A stretch of DNA of 56,219 nucleotides from JBBAAW01 sp964574405 (GTDB taxonomy: Bacteria > Patescibacteriota > WWE3 > UBA101185 > UBA10185), in assembly GCA_964574405.1 (NCBI GenBank), contig CAZNNN010000002.1, positions 1-56,219 on the forward strand, given 5' to 3'. Positions 15,021 to 23,596 of this stretch are shown one piece after another. The position numbers and the translations under genes were made by a program. The first letter of the stretch is position 1; every line of letters starts with the position of its first letter. The notes beneath the pieces were generated by a model. It made no database searches. It saw only the letters and a list, made by a program, of their open reading frames with translations, and was not told the DNA's origin.

Positions 15021-16059
15021 GGTAGCTATATCAAAAACCTCTATTACCACATGGGAATATCGCAGGGACTACCAAACAACACTGGTGGTGGGTACTTGTT
15101 ACCTTATTGCAAATGGGTTTTTTAGAAATAACGGGTTTTATCCTGTACCTGCAAACAGAAGCTACAGAGAGTTTAATACGGTTTTACTACCGAAGGTGGA
15201 CTACAACAAGATCCACAGATTCTGGAATCGAGCTGAAAAGATACATTGGGATTTCTTACCTACAATAGTGGATAAGGATCTTTATACCAAAGTAGACAGT
15301 CTTATCTCAAAAGATTTAATTCCCCCAGAGTATCAAGGTACGGCAAAAATCTGGGAAAAAGCAGAAAATGAGGTTGTTGCCGAAATTACTAAAATTCTTC
15401 ATCTAAATACAAACCAGATAAGTAAGATTTACGTACACCCTACCCGCTTTGGTTTAAACTCAACCTTTGAAATCACCCAAAGTCCTCAAAAAGTATTTAG
15501 AATACATCTAAGGGAGGACGCAGATATTCACCAAATTGCCTTTGCCCTCGTTTCCGCCCTTACCAGAATGTTCGTCATTAAAAATCTCTCGGGCAGTTGG
15601 GAGGAATCTCAAATAATTGCGGATTGGGTCATCAGACAATCGTCTGTAGGAAGCGTACTTAAAAAGTATCAAGGATCCACAAATTTTGCGGGAACTATAA
15701 ACGCCATTAGATCCAAGGAAAACGGAAACATCGTCAAAATATCACAAGACTTCTGCTCAAAATGTGGCATCCCTTTTAAAGAGAGCAACTTTACCGCCAG
15801 TAACGGGGATATTTTCGTTAACAAGCAAAAACTAGAATTGCCTAATATGTCAAGAAAAATCCTAACTAGACTTGTTGAAAATAAGGGTGTTATTGTAACT
15901 CCAGACGACATTTCTATTGTTTTGGGAATGACCGAGGAAACTTTTAGTTTATACGCAGTGTCCAAGGCTATACAAAGAGTAAGGGACGAGTTAGAAAAAA
16001 ACAAACTTTCTGCTACATACATTCAAACCTTTAGAAGGGGTGGCTACATGCTAAGATGA
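15019..16059 (+). CDS. Unknown protein with C-terminal winged helix
   Basis: A 346-aa frame. The C-terminal ~80 residues have the OmpR/PhoB winged-helix outline: a helix MSRKILTRLVENKGVIV, VSKAIQRVRDELEKN as recognition helix, and a terminal FRRGGYMLR hairpin. The N-terminal two thirds are unlike a receiver. A helix pair around residues 170-205 (IAFALVSALTRMF ... WEESQIIADWVI) could be a degenerate HExxH peptidase region, but no metal ligands remain. CSKCG (about 250) is a lone Cys pair. A consensus promoter overlaps the first ATG, so GTG at 15085 may be the real start. Probably a DNA-binding regulator; targets unknown. Confidence 0.65.
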   Translation: MVAISKTSITTWEYRRDYQTTLVVGTCYLIANGFFRNNGFYPVPANRSYREFNTVLLPKVDYNKIHRFWNRAEKIHWDFLPTIVDKDLYTKVDSLISKDLIPPEYQGTAKIWEKAENEVVAEITKILHLNTNQISKIYVHPTRFGLNSTFEITQSPQKVFRIHLREDADIHQIAFALVSALTRMFVIKNLSGSWEESQIIADWVIRQSSVGSVLKKYQGSTNFAGTINAIRSKENGNIVKISQDFCSKCGIPFKESNFTASNGDIFVNKQKLELPNMSRKILTRLVENKGVIVTPDDISIVLGMTEETFSLYAVSKAIQRVRDELEKNKLSATYIQTFRRGGYMLR

Positions 16060-16061
16060 TT

Positions 16062-16147
16062 TGGTGCCGTGGGTGGGAGTCGAACCCACACAGAGTTACC
16101 TCCAGTGGTTTTTGAGACCACCGCGTATGCCATTCCGCCACCACGGC
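16062..16147 (-). tRNA. tRNA-Leu (CAA)
   Basis: An 86-nt class II tRNA: acceptor GCCGTGG/CCACGGC, anticodon loop CTCAAAA (anticodon CAA), long variable arm, T loop TTCGACT, A73 and encoded CCA. Stems are fully paired. Confidence 0.95.
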
Positions 16148-16166
16148 TTGTTACAAAGGGATTATA

Positions 16167-17504
16167 TCACTTGTCTTTTATTTTAGTTTCCGCTTCAAAG
16201 AACCTGGTACGATCCGCTTTAAAGAACAGATCAATTTCCCCAGTTGGACCGTTTCTGTGTTTGGCAATTAACAGTTTGTGGTTAATGCGATCCTCCTCGT
16301 TGGGTCTAAATAAAAACATCACCACATCAGCATCTTGTTCGATGGAACCCGAATCGCGTAAATCGCTTAACTGGGGTCGTTTATCCCCACCCCTAATTTC
16401 CACGGCGCGGGAAAGCTGGGATAGCGCCAAAACGGGTATTTTTAACTCTCTTGCTAGGTTTTTTAGGGCTTGAGAAATTTCAGAAACTTCTTGCGTGCGA
16501 CTTTCGGTATACCTCCCGTGAATTAGCTGAAGGTAGTCAACAATAATAAGGTCGATTTTTTTGTCCATGTGCAGTCTACGAGCTTTAGTGCGCAACTCTA
16601 ATATACCAATGCCCGGCGTGTCGTCAATGTAAATGGGAGCTTCCGCCAGCTCGCCTGCGGCGATGCCGTAGCGTTCAAAATCTTCTTCCTGCAAGTTTCC
16701 GGTGGTTATTCGCCAGTTATCAATGTCGCCCTGCGCGGAAATCATCCTGTCAACCAACTGTTCTCTACCCATTTCTAAGGAAAAAAGCCCTACGGCTTTG
16801 TTGTGCGTAGTGGCGGCATATTGAGCGCAATTAATGGCAAAGGAGGATTTTCCTACGGAGGGTCGGGCAGCTAAGATAATTAAATTTTCCTTTTGAAACC
16901 CGGAGAGTATCCTATCCACCGCTTTAATCCCCGTGGGAACGCCACGCAAAGCCCCTTTAGTTTTTGACATCTCGTCAAGTCGTTCAAATGTTACCTGCAG
17001 GGTTTCAGAAATAGGTACAAAATCCTGGTGCAATCTATCCTGGGAAACTGCGTACAATTCTTGTTCAGCTTCGTCTAAAAGCCCCTCAATCTCGCTTTTT
17101 TCAAACGCCATTTCATTAATTTTAGCGCTGGCACTTATTAAACTTCTACGCAAAGCGGTGTCAACAATAATTTTGGCATAAGCCTCTACATTTGATGCGG
17201 TAGGCACAAAGTTAACCAGTTCAGTAAGGTAGGAAATTCCGCCTATTTCAGTAAGTAGCTTCTTGTTTTTTAGCTCCTGCGGGAGGGTGATTAAATCAAT
17301 AGGTTCGCGCTTTTCATATAAATTTATAGCACATTCATAAATATTGATATGCGCGCTTTTGTAAAAATGTTGCGGTTTTAGGCTTTCTACCACTTTAATA
17401 ATGGCGTTTTCGTCAATTAAAATTGCCCCCAAAACGGATTTTTCCGCATCCAAATCGTGCGGTGGTACTAATACCTGTGCAGGATGTGTTGTTTTATTTG
17501 CCAT
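16167..17504 (-). CDS. dnaB: Replicative DNA helicase DnaB
   Basis: A hexameric helicase that unwinds DNA ahead of the replisome. Its 445 aa are the normal length. The N-terminal domain begins PPHDLDAEKSVLGA (DnaB-N). The RecA-like domain has Walker A ARPSVGKSS (about 211-219), Walker B IIVDYLQL and the later SIEQDADVV motif with its Gln finger region. No intein. It overlaps the stop of the metallo-beta-lactamase gene (TAATG), so the two are co-translated. No helicase loader is seen nearby. Confidence 0.97.
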   Translation of the reverse strand: MANKTTHPAQVLVPPHDLDAEKSVLGAILIDENAIIKVVESLKPQHFYKSAHINIYECAINLYEKREPIDLITLPQELKNKKLLTEIGGISYLTELVNFVPTASNVEAYAKIIVDTALRRSLISASAKINEMAFEKSEIEGLLDEAEQELYAVSQDRLHQDFVPISETLQVTFERLDEMSKTKGALRGVPTGIKAVDRILSGFQKENLIILAARPSVGKSSFAINCAQYAATTHNKAVGLFSLEMGREQLVDRMISAQGDIDNWRITTGNLQEEDFERYGIAAGELAEAPIYIDDTPGIGILELRTKARRLHMDKKIDLIIVDYLQLIHGRYTESRTQEVSEISQALKNLARELKIPVLALSQLSRAVEIRGGDKRPQLSDLRDSGSIEQDADVVMFLFRPNEEDRINHKLLIAKHRNGPTGEIDLFFKADRTRFFEAETKIKDK

Positions 17505-18163
17505 TATTGCTTCTCAAGTACAATAACTTGGGTTTCAACTTCGTTGTCGGCAGAAGAGATTTTTAGACTGGTTAACCTTTTAACTGCACCGTTTTCCAAG
17601 CCCATTTCGTCCAAAAACTTCTCTAGGGTATCAATGTTGTTTATTTTAGATCCCTCCGTCCTAAAATGCATAGGAACAACAAAGGCGGGCTCTATGCTGG
17701 AAATTACTTTGGACGCTTTTTCTGCGTCAATGGTATAAATCCCACCTACCGGAATCAAAAGGGCTGTAACTTCACCAAACTTTTCCAGAGTTGCATCATC
17801 TAGCGTGTGCCCTAAATCCCCACAGTGCAAAACAGCCACCCCATCCTCCGCCTCTATGTAATACATGGTGTTTTGCATCCCACCCTCTACCTCGTCACCA
17901 CCGTGTTTAGTGGGAATACCCATAATCTTAACCCCCGTCAGCTCATATTCTCCAGGTCCGTCCACCAGTAACCTGTATCCAGAAACACCTTCTTTATAGT
18001 TATGGTCAAAATGGGCATGCGTAAGCAAAACCGCATCACATTCAAGTTTAGGTAACTTTATACCCAGCTTTTCCGGATCAAACGGATCAATAATTACTGT
18101 TAAGTCTTTAGTTTTGAGTTTAAAGCAAGAATGTCCAAAATATGTTATTTCCATATCTGCCAT
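17504..18163 (-). CDS. UlaG-like metallo-beta-lactamase hydrolase
   Basis: A 219-aa MBL-fold hydrolase. ITYFGHSCFKL at the N-terminus and LLTHAHFDHN (His-x-His-x-Asp-His, about residues 47-55) are typical of the UlaG/UPF0173 branch; further ligands are GDLGH and PMHF. It probably hydrolyses a phosphodiester or lactone, substrate unknown. ATG 18163 gives MADMEI; Met4 is an alternative. It lies upstream of dnaB with a TAATG overlap and is divergent from the DMT transporter. Confidence 0.88.
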   Translation of the reverse strand: MADMEITYFGHSCFKLKTKDLTVIIDPFDPEKLGIKLPKLECDAVLLTHAHFDHNYKEGVSGYRLLVDGPGEYELTGVKIMGIPTKHGGDEVEGGMQNTMYYIEAEDGVAVLHCGDLGHTLDDATLEKFGEVTALLIPVGGIYTIDAEKASKVISSIEPAFVVPMHFRTEGSKINNIDTLEKFLDEMGLENGAVKRLTSLKISSADNEVETQVIVLEKQ

Positions 18164-18177
18164 GATATCATAAAAAT

Positions 18178-19176
18178 GTGATCAATGGTCTGCTCAAACC
18201 ACCAAAAACTAAGGAATTTTACGCCCTGTTAGCTATGCTTGGCGCAACTGCCATCTGGGGCTTTGCCCCACCCATTATTAAATACACCTTAGATTTTATT
18301 CCCGTTTTTTCCTTTTTGTTCTACCGCTTTTTAATAGTGTGCCTGGTGCTCTTTCCTTTTGTTTACTTAGAATTAAGGCGACAAAGAGTAAGCCTGCGAG
18401 AACTTCCGGCTTTGGCAGTTTCAGGATTTACTGGTCAAACAAGTTTGGTAATCCTTTTTTTAGGACTAAAATACACCTCGTCTTTGGAAGTGGCGGCGAT
18501 TGGAATTATTGCTCCTCTTCTTATGGTGGTGGCTGGTCACTATTTTTTTAGTGAGAAGGTCAAGAAAAACATCCAGATTGGACTAATTATTACATCAGTA
18601 GGAACGCTGATTTTGGCAATTGGACCAATTTTGGACTCAAACTCCGTTTCCGCCTCCGTTACTTTACATATTTGGGGCAATATTTTGATTATTGTCTACG
18701 AGCTGTTTTGGGTAACGCATGTTTTGTGGTCAAAACGCTTGCGCGGAGAAAACTCTCACGCCATTAACCAAACCGCCAAATTTTTTGGCATCCCTATACC
18801 CAAAAAAAAGTACAGCTCGCAATTAATTACGGGAGTTTCCTTTTATGTGGGGCTGGTTACTCTGATTCCGCTTTATATTTTAGAATCTTCTGGTCGACTT
18901 GGGGGGTCGGGTTTTAATATCACAGATCTTAACTCAAGCGGGTGGGTTGGTCTTTTATACATGGCGCTTTTGTCCTCCATAGTGGCTTACGGGCTTTTTG
19001 AATGGTCGCTCAAGTATTTAAAAGTTACCGACACAGTAATTTTTTCTTACATCTCCCCTATTTTTACCCTCCCTGCCGCCTTTTTTATTTTGGGAGAACT
19101 TCCCACCCAAAACCTTATTTTAGGCTCGGTAATAATTGCTTTGGGGATTATAGTTGCGGAACGCAAAAAGGGTTGA
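18178..19176 (+). CDS. EamA/DMT-family transporter
   Basis: A 332-aa inner-membrane protein with ten predicted spans in two EamA halves (about residues 15-150 and 170-330). The first half opens LLAMLGATAIWGFAPPIIKY, the standard drug/metabolite-transporter start. A longer loop with Lys-rich IPKKKYSS separates the halves. The substrate cannot be inferred; family members export amino acids or other metabolites. The start is GTG 18178. The TGA stop (19174-19176) is part of the extended -10 (TGATATAAT) that precedes rpmE. Confidence 0.88.
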   Translation: MINGLLKPPKTKEFYALLAMLGATAIWGFAPPIIKYTLDFIPVFSFLFYRFLIVCLVLFPFVYLELRRQRVSLRELPALAVSGFTGQTSLVILFLGLKYTSSLEVAAIGIIAPLLMVVAGHYFFSEKVKKNIQIGLIITSVGTLILAIGPILDSNSVSASVTLHIWGNILIIVYELFWVTHVLWSKRLRGENSHAINQTAKFFGIPIPKKKYSSQLITGVSFYVGLVTLIPLYILESSGRLGGSGFNITDLNSSGWVGLLYMALLSSIVAYGLFEWSLKYLKVTDTVIFSYISPIFTLPAAFFILGELPTQNLILGSVIIALGIIVAERKKG

Positions 19177-19182
19177 TATAAT
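19174..19182 (+). promoter_or_regulatory. Extended -10 of rpmE
   Basis: TGATATAAT: the TGA is also the stop of the upstream transporter. The gap to ATG 19193 is 10 nt, giving a leader of only ~3 nt. Confidence 0.55.
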
Positions 19183-19192
19183 ACCCTCCGTC

Positions 19193-19498
19193 ATGAAAAA
19201 GGATACTCACCCACAAGTTTATACGGATGCGGTTGTTACTTGCGCTTGCGGTAACAGCTTTGTAACTATGTCTACCAAAAAGGAAATTGCCGTGGAGATT
19301 TGCTCTGCCTGTCACCCATTTTTTACTGGTAAGAAAAGGTATATTGATACAGAGGGTCAAATTGACAAATTTGCCAAGAGAATGAAAGTAGCTAAAGAAA
19401 GCGGTGTGGTAGTAAAGTCCGCCAAAGAGAAAAAGGCAGATAAAGCCGAGGCTGTAAAGAAAAAACCCATCACCCTTAAAGATTTAAGGTCTATGTAG
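19193..19498 (+). CDS. rpmE: Ribosomal protein bL31
   Basis: bL31 is a large-subunit protein that bridges to the small subunit. The protein starts MKKDTHP and carries the zinc-binding type: CACG and CSACHPF (four cysteines). At 101 aa it is longer than the usual ~70; the extra ~30 C-terminal residues are a Lys/Ala-rich tail (KEKKADKAEAVKKK). A longer frame begins at 19154, but ATG 19193 matches the family start. Its end overlaps the convergent prfA end by 8 nt. Confidence 0.93.
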   Translation: MKKDTHPQVYTDAVVTCACGNSFVTMSTKKEIAVEICSACHPFFTGKKRYIDTEGQIDKFAKRMKVAKESGVVVKSAKEKKADKAEAVKKKPITLKDLRSM

Positions 19499-20432
19499 CG
19501 GTAAGCATGTCGTCAATATTGCCCGCCAGAATCGCCGGAATATTGTGCCAGGACTGTTTAACCCTATGATCCGTTACTCTATCTTGCGGAAAATTGTAAG
19601 TACGGATTTTTTCCACCCGCTCCCCTGTCCCCACTTGCAACGCCCGCAGTTGTGAAATAGAACCCACTTGTTGAGACTGCATTTCTGTATAGAGTCTGGA
19701 TTTTAAAATTGACAACGCTTTCTCACGATTTTTGCCCTGAAAACGCTCTTCTTGGCACTCCACAATCACACCGGTGGGAATATGCGTTAGTCGCACTGCT
19801 GTGGAAACTTTGTTTACATTTTGCCCCCCGTGTCCACCCGCTCTAAAAAAGTCCCACTTTAAATCGTCTGGCTTAATTTCAATTTCCACTTTTGTAGCCA
19901 CCGGCAAAACCGCCACCGTAGCGGTTGAGGTATGAATTCTCCCGCCCGCTTCTGTTGCCGGCACTCGTTGAACCCTGTGCACCCCGGACTCGTTTTTTAA
20001 CAGGTTGTAGGCGTTTGCTCCTTTAAATTCCACCGTAGCTATCTTAATCCCGCCAGCATTCCCCTCCTGCGTGTTAATAATTTCCGTTTTCCAACCAGAT
20101 TTTTCCGCGTAGCGTAGGTACATATTATAAAGATCGCCTGCAAAAAGTGAAGCTTCGTCCCCGCCTGTTCCTGGTCGCACCTCTAAAATTGCCGTGTTTT
20201 CATTAATTTCCGCCGTTTTAGTGTTATCTGCGTTTACTTCCCCACCGTAGTCGCCCGCCATAATTTTGAGCGACTCTTGCAGAGCATTAATTTCTTTATT
20301 AAGCGACTCTGTTTCTTCATCATACAAGGCTTTAAGTTGAGGATCAGTTTCTTTTACCCCTTGGTTCTCGATGTTCTTAATCTGCCCATTCAAGTCGTCT
20401 ATTTGTTTTTCCATCTGTTCCTGTGCAGTCAT
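19491..20432 (-). CDS. prfA: Peptide chain release factor 1, short form
   Basis: RF1 recognises UAA and UAG and triggers peptide release. The GGQ motif (GGHGGQNVNK, about residue 202) is intact. The stop-codon tripeptide is the RF1 type: RVPATEAGG (PxT) rather than the SPF of RF2. Its 313 aa are about 45 fewer than usual, missing from the N-terminal domain 1, which contacts the class II release factor. The first ~60 residues are a coiled coil. Start ATG 20432. Genes here end in TAA, TAG and TGA, so an RF2 should exist elsewhere. Confidence 0.96.
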   Translation of the reverse strand: MTAQEQMEKQIDDLNGQIKNIENQGVKETDPQLKALYDEETESLNKEINALQESLKIMAGDYGGEVNADNTKTAEINENTAILEVRPGTGGDEASLFAGDLYNMYLRYAEKSGWKTEIINTQEGNAGGIKIATVEFKGANAYNLLKNESGVHRVQRVPATEAGGRIHTSTATVAVLPVATKVEIEIKPDDLKWDFFRAGGHGGQNVNKVSTAVRLTHIPTGVIVECQEERFQGKNREKALSILKSRLYTEMQSQQVGSISQLRALQVGTGERVEKIRTYNFPQDRVTDHRVKQSWHNIPAILAGNIDDMLTAT

Positions 20433-20442
20433 ATCAATAAAA

Positions 20443-20826
20443 TTAGCTGAACGCTATCAAATGTTTGTCTAAAGTAAGCAATTTATTTCCAGTTTTATGA
20501 GCTAAATGTGCATAGGTGGCATCGTAGTATGTAAGTTTTTTATTTCCTGACCACCTTAGAACTTCAACAAATACCGTTTCAATAAACGAGATGGGTATAT
20601 CGAAAAATAACTCAAACAGCCTCTCGGCACTTTCTAAAGTATTTCTTTTGGTTAAGATTGATGTTTTTAGGATATTTCCAATCTCATAAACCAATAAGTC
20701 GGGGGAAACCAGCTCCACTTCCCCATTTACCGCTTTATCAAATACCTCTTGAAATTCTGGTCTTAAATGCTCATCCTCCAGAATCCTTCCAGCAACAACG
20801 GAAGAGTCCACAACATAACATTCCAC
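20443..20826 (-). CDS. PIN-domain toxin (VapC-like)
   Basis: A PIN ribonuclease of 127 aa. Acidic residues are in place: YVVDSSV (N-terminal Asp), LVYEIGN (Glu), YYDATY and LLTLDKHL (C-terminal Asp pair). I chose GTG 20826, which follows GGGAGGAAG by a proper spacing and gives MECYVVDSS; an ATG at 20853 would overlap the antitoxin more. It lies directly after the CopG-like antitoxin, the usual antitoxin-toxin order of VapBC modules. Confidence 0.85.
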   Translation of the reverse strand: MECYVVDSSVVAGRILEDEHLRPEFQEVFDKAVNGEVELVSPDLLVYEIGNILKTSILTKRNTLESAERLFELFFDIPISFIETVFVEVLRWSGNKKLTYYDATYAHLAHKTGNKLLTLDKHLIAFS

Positions 20827-20828
20827 AA

Positions 20829-21074
20829 TTACTTCCTCCCTTCCCTTATCCATGAAAGTATCGTTTCGTTGCTTAGCTTAGGCTTTCCTTTATTGATATT
20901 GTCGATCTCATTTAAAGCCCTAGCTCCTCTATTTTCTCTTAGTTTATTTACATAATTCATATCTATTGCCCTCCTAATAAGCTCGCCTAGCGTTACCCCC
21001 TCGCTTTTAGAAAGAGAGGTAAGAACTTTGTATTGTGTACTATTCAGTAATACATTGGTTCGCTTATCCAGCAT
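20829..21074 (-). CDS. Ribbon-helix-helix antitoxin
   Basis: An 81-aa protein. The N-terminal 45 residues (KRTNVLLNSTQYKVLTSL ... GELIRRAID) have the beta-helix-helix form of CopG/RHH DNA-binding antitoxins. The C-terminal part (WIREGRK) should wrap the toxin. ATG 21074 (MLDKRTN) fits the RHH start; a longer frame to 21125 adds non-conserved residues. Its stop is 2 nt from the toxin GTG. It should repress its own operon. Confidence 0.8.
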   Translation of the reverse strand: MLDKRTNVLLNSTQYKVLTSLSKSEGVTLGELIRRAIDMNYVNKLRENRGARALNEIDNINKGKPKLSNETILSWIREGRK

Positions 21075-21139
21075 GAAAACAAGGTAACATGTTACTGAAA
21101 AATACGCAAGCCTGTCCTCGCTCACTTTTTAATAATTAA

Positions 21140-22375
21140 TTAGTACTTACCAGCTATCTCCAAAGCTTTATTCAGTTGCGGATCTCTGCTGGCGTTAATA
21201 TCGTCCTTAGTGATTTCCACGGCTATATCCGGCTTTAAACCAACTTTTCCGTTTTCATCTTTATCGCCCACCCATTTTTTGGCGCTAGTTAACCATTTGG
21301 CAATAGTAATGTGCAAACCGGAGCCATCTTTAAACTCTTTGGCATCTTGAATTGTTCCCTTGCCAAAAGACTGTGCACCCACCAAAACCGCGCCAATGTT
21401 TTCTTTTAGGGCGGAGGCAAGTATCTCACTTGCGGAAGCGCTTCCCTCGTCAATTAATATAATTACCGGAATTCTGGCAAAATCGGCGCTGCCTTGTGCG
21501 TTAAAAGGCAGTTGCTCGCCAAGTGCAGTTTGTTCGTACAAAACCGGTTTTCCCGTATAAAAGTCGCTAGCAATATGTACTGCGGATTGCAGATACCCGC
21601 CCGGGTTTCCCCGCAAATCAAGTACAATGGCGTTAAGCTCGCGCATCTTTACATTAACCTCTTTTACCGCATTGTCCCAATCCCCATTAGTATCCGCCCC
21701 AAACCTACTTACTCTTATATACGCCGTACCTTCGCCTTTATCCTGCCAAGTTACGCTAGCCACAGTAATTTTTTCTCGCTTAACTGTAAGTACAAAAGGG
21801 TCAACATTTCCCCGCTGGATTTTTAGCGTACTTACGGTACCTGCCTGCCCTCTAATTTTTGATACCGCCTCCGTTACAGTAATCCCGGCGGTACTTTTAC
21901 CTTCAATTTCAAAAATTCTATCTCCTGCCAAAACCCCAGCTTTCTTTGCGGGCGACCCATCCAGTGGTGACACCACCATTAAAAGCCCGTCCTTAATCCC
22001 CAATTCCATCCCCACCCCCTCGTATGCTCCATTTAAAGAGTTATTTACCACCTTGTTAACTTCCGGATCTAAAAACGAAGTGTATGGGTCGCCTAAAGAT
22101 TCCACCATACCTCTAACCGCACCGTACATCATCTTTTTAGGGTCAACGGGTCTATTTAAATAGTCTTTGGAAACCTGATCCCATGCCTCCCAAAAAAGCG
22201 CAAAATCTATTGTTTGGCTGGTAGGCGACTTGTTTACAAACTCTACTTGTGGAGGATTTTTCCTTATGTCTACTTCATAACCTCGTTTGCCTAAATAAAG
22301 TCCACCAAAAAAGGTGGAGCCCGCAAGAAGAAGCGTAAACAAGATAATTTGGAATTTTTTAAACGCCGATGTCAT
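21140..22375 (-). CDS. C-terminal processing protease (S41)
   Basis: A periplasm-facing or cell-surface serine protease of 411 aa, CtpA/Prc family. It has an N-terminal signal anchor (about residues 8-27), a PDZ domain (about 105-180; GVGMELGI) and the S41 catalytic core with nucleophile Ser in DEGSASASE (about 311) and Lys in SFGKGT (about 337). These proteases trim or degrade exported proteins at the C-terminus. ATG 22375 (MTSAFKK) is preferred; an upstream in-frame ATG (22426) would only add residues encoded by a palindromic repeat. Confidence 0.93.
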   Translation of the reverse strand: MTSAFKKFQIILFTLLLAGSTFFGGLYLGKRGYEVDIRKNPPQVEFVNKSPTSQTIDFALFWEAWDQVSKDYLNRPVDPKKMMYGAVRGMVESLGDPYTSFLDPEVNKVVNNSLNGAYEGVGMELGIKDGLLMVVSPLDGSPAKKAGVLAGDRIFEIEGKSTAGITVTEAVSKIRGQAGTVSTLKIQRGNVDPFVLTVKREKITVASVTWQDKGEGTAYIRVSRFGADTNGDWDNAVKEVNVKMRELNAIVLDLRGNPGGYLQSAVHIASDFYTGKPVLYEQTALGEQLPFNAQGSADFARIPVIILIDEGSASASEILASALKENIGAVLVGAQSFGKGTIQDAKEFKDGSGLHITIAKWLTSAKKWVGDKDENGKVGLKPDIAVEITKDDINASRDPQLNKALEIAGKY

Positions 22376-22377
22376 AT

Positions 22378-22424
22378 CGTCATTGCGAGGAGTCCGCCAA
22401 GGCAGACGACAACGCAGTCTCTCC
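22378..22424. repeat. Palindromic element before the protease gene
   Basis: TCATTGCGAGGAGTCCGCCA followed by AGGCAGACGACAACGCAGTC lies between rpsR and the S41 protease start. It is a longer member of the repeat family with the TCCGCC-AAGGC-GA insert, closely similar to the one inside ychF. Confidence 0.7.
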
Positions 22425-22437
22425 ATTAGACCACAGC

Positions 22438-22692
22438 CTAAAGCGCGTGTCTATCTGTGTACGGCAAAAGCGCCATAAAGCGCGCCCTTTTAACTTCCCG
22501 GCTAATAATTCTTTGCATTTTGGCGCTAGCCCCGGTTCTTTTGGCGGGAACCAGCTTGCCTCTATCCGTTACAAACCTTTTTAGAGAAAGGGGTTCTTTG
22601 TAGCTTGGAACGGTAGTGATTTTAGCGTACGGCTCTCTATCCCTGTCGCGAGACCGTTCTTGCCCCCTGTCTGTACTCGCATAACTGGGCAT
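22438..22692 (-). CDS. rpsR: Ribosomal protein bS18
   Basis: bS18 binds bS6 in the small-subunit platform. Its 84 aa contain the family core LKRFVTDRGKLVPAKRTG and the C-terminal helix RRxVKRARFMALLPYTDRH-like segment. The N-terminal ~25 residues are Arg/Asp-rich and low complexity. It is the third gene of rpsF-ssb-rpsR, 2 nt after the ssb stop. The usual next gene, rplI (L9), is absent; a protease gene follows instead. Confidence 0.96.
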   Translation of the reverse strand: MPSYASTDRGQERSRDRDREPYAKITTVPSYKEPLSLKRFVTDRGKLVPAKRTGASAKMQRIISREVKRARFMALLPYTDRHAL

Positions 22693-22694
22693 AG

Positions 22695-23174
22695 CTATTT
22701 ATCTCCTTGCGCACCCGTATCACCCGCCAAAACATCGTCAATATTTAAGTTTGCCAAGTCGTCGGTAGAAGTAACTTCGTTAGTTGAAGTTTCAGCAGGA
22801 TGCGTGGCATTATAATCCTCTGTGCCCCCCTCACCCGCTCTAGCTTTACCGTTTAATACAATCATTTCGTCAATTACAATTTCCGTTCTATACTTCTTAG
22901 CTCCTGTTTGATCAACCCAATCCCTGGTTTGCAACCTACCCTCCACATATACCCTAGAACCTTTTGCCAACATCTGACCGCAGAGTTCTGCCAACTTGTT
23001 CCACGCTACAATATTATGAAACTCGGTAGCTTCCTTAACTTGATCAGCAACTTTCCACTGCCTGTTAGTAGCTACACCAAAAGCCGCCACCGCTGCACCT
23101 TGAGGCGTGTATCGCAACTCCACATCCCTAGTTAAATTACCTATTAAAATAACTTTATTTAGACTTCTTGCCAT
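22695..23174 (-). CDS. ssb: Single-stranded DNA-binding protein
   Basis: SSB coats single-stranded DNA in replication, repair and DNA uptake. The OB fold (residues ~4-110) shows NKVILIGNLTRDVELRYTP, FHNIVAWNKLAE and YVEGRLQTRDW. The C-terminal tail (about 115-159) is acidic and disordered, but it ends DTGAQGDK and not in the usual DDDIPF partner-binding tip. Its start lies 20 bases inside the rpsF 3' end. The operon may be driven by a candidate promoter that has the 17-bp palindrome shared with dprA. Confidence 0.95.
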   Translation of the reverse strand: MARSLNKVILIGNLTRDVELRYTPQGAAVAAFGVATNRQWKVADQVKEATEFHNIVAWNKLAELCGQMLAKGSRVYVEGRLQTRDWVDQTGAKKYRTEIVIDEMIVLNGKARAGEGGTEDYNATHPAETSTNEVTSTDDLANLNIDDVLAGDTGAQGDK

Positions 23175-23481
23175 TTTTTCCTCCGTCTGTCGGCTCTGGG
23201 TCGACCAAAATTAGTAAATACCTCACAAGATCGTCAATTACATTAAACTTTTCTTTTATTTTGGAAACTCCTACTTCGTCACCTTCAAATTGAATAACAT
23301 CATACCAACCTTCCGTTTGACTTTTTATTTCGTAGGCAAATTTGCGCTTGCCCCAAAAATTTCCATTCAAAATTTTACCTCCATTTGTGGACACCAAATC
23401 TTTGTTGGAATTAGAAAGGCTTCTGGCGCTCTCTTCACTCAACTTACTTTTTATTATAATCATTAATTCGTATTTTTTCAT
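23155..23481 (-). CDS. rpsF: Ribosomal protein bS6
   Basis: bS6, partner of bS18 in the 30S platform. The protein starts MKKYELMIIIKS and contains EGWYDVIQFEGDE and the terminal LVRYLLILVD strand, all as expected; 108 aa. A longer frame (to 23502) is unlikely because family members start with this Met. The leader from the candidate promoter at 23597-23625 is about 110 nt long and can fold. It is first in the operon rpsF-ssb-rpsR. Confidence 0.94.
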   Translation of the reverse strand: MKKYELMIIIKSKLSEESARSLSNSNKDLVSTNGGKILNGNFWGKRKFAYEIKSQTEGWYDVIQFEGDEVGVSKIKEKFNVIDDLVRYLLILVDPEPTDGGKNGKKSK

Positions 23482-23595
23482 AATTTTAGCTATCCATAGC
23501 AAAAAAATTTACTAATTTTTTTCAAACGCCAGTGGGAGATGTTTGCCTCTTCGCAGTCTTTGATTGACTCTAGCCTTTCTCCCTATTGGCAAAAA
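23482..23595 (-). promoter_or_regulatory. Structured leader of rpsF-ssb-rpsR
   Basis: The minus-strand leader pairs GCCA-ATA-GGGAGA with TCTCCC-AC-TGGC (about 23533-23592), with an inner AGTC/GACT hairpin, followed by an A7...T7 inverted repeat just before the gene. It may be a bS6/bS18 autoregulation site, but no known motif is clearly matched. Confidence 0.4.
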
Positions 23596-23596
23596 C

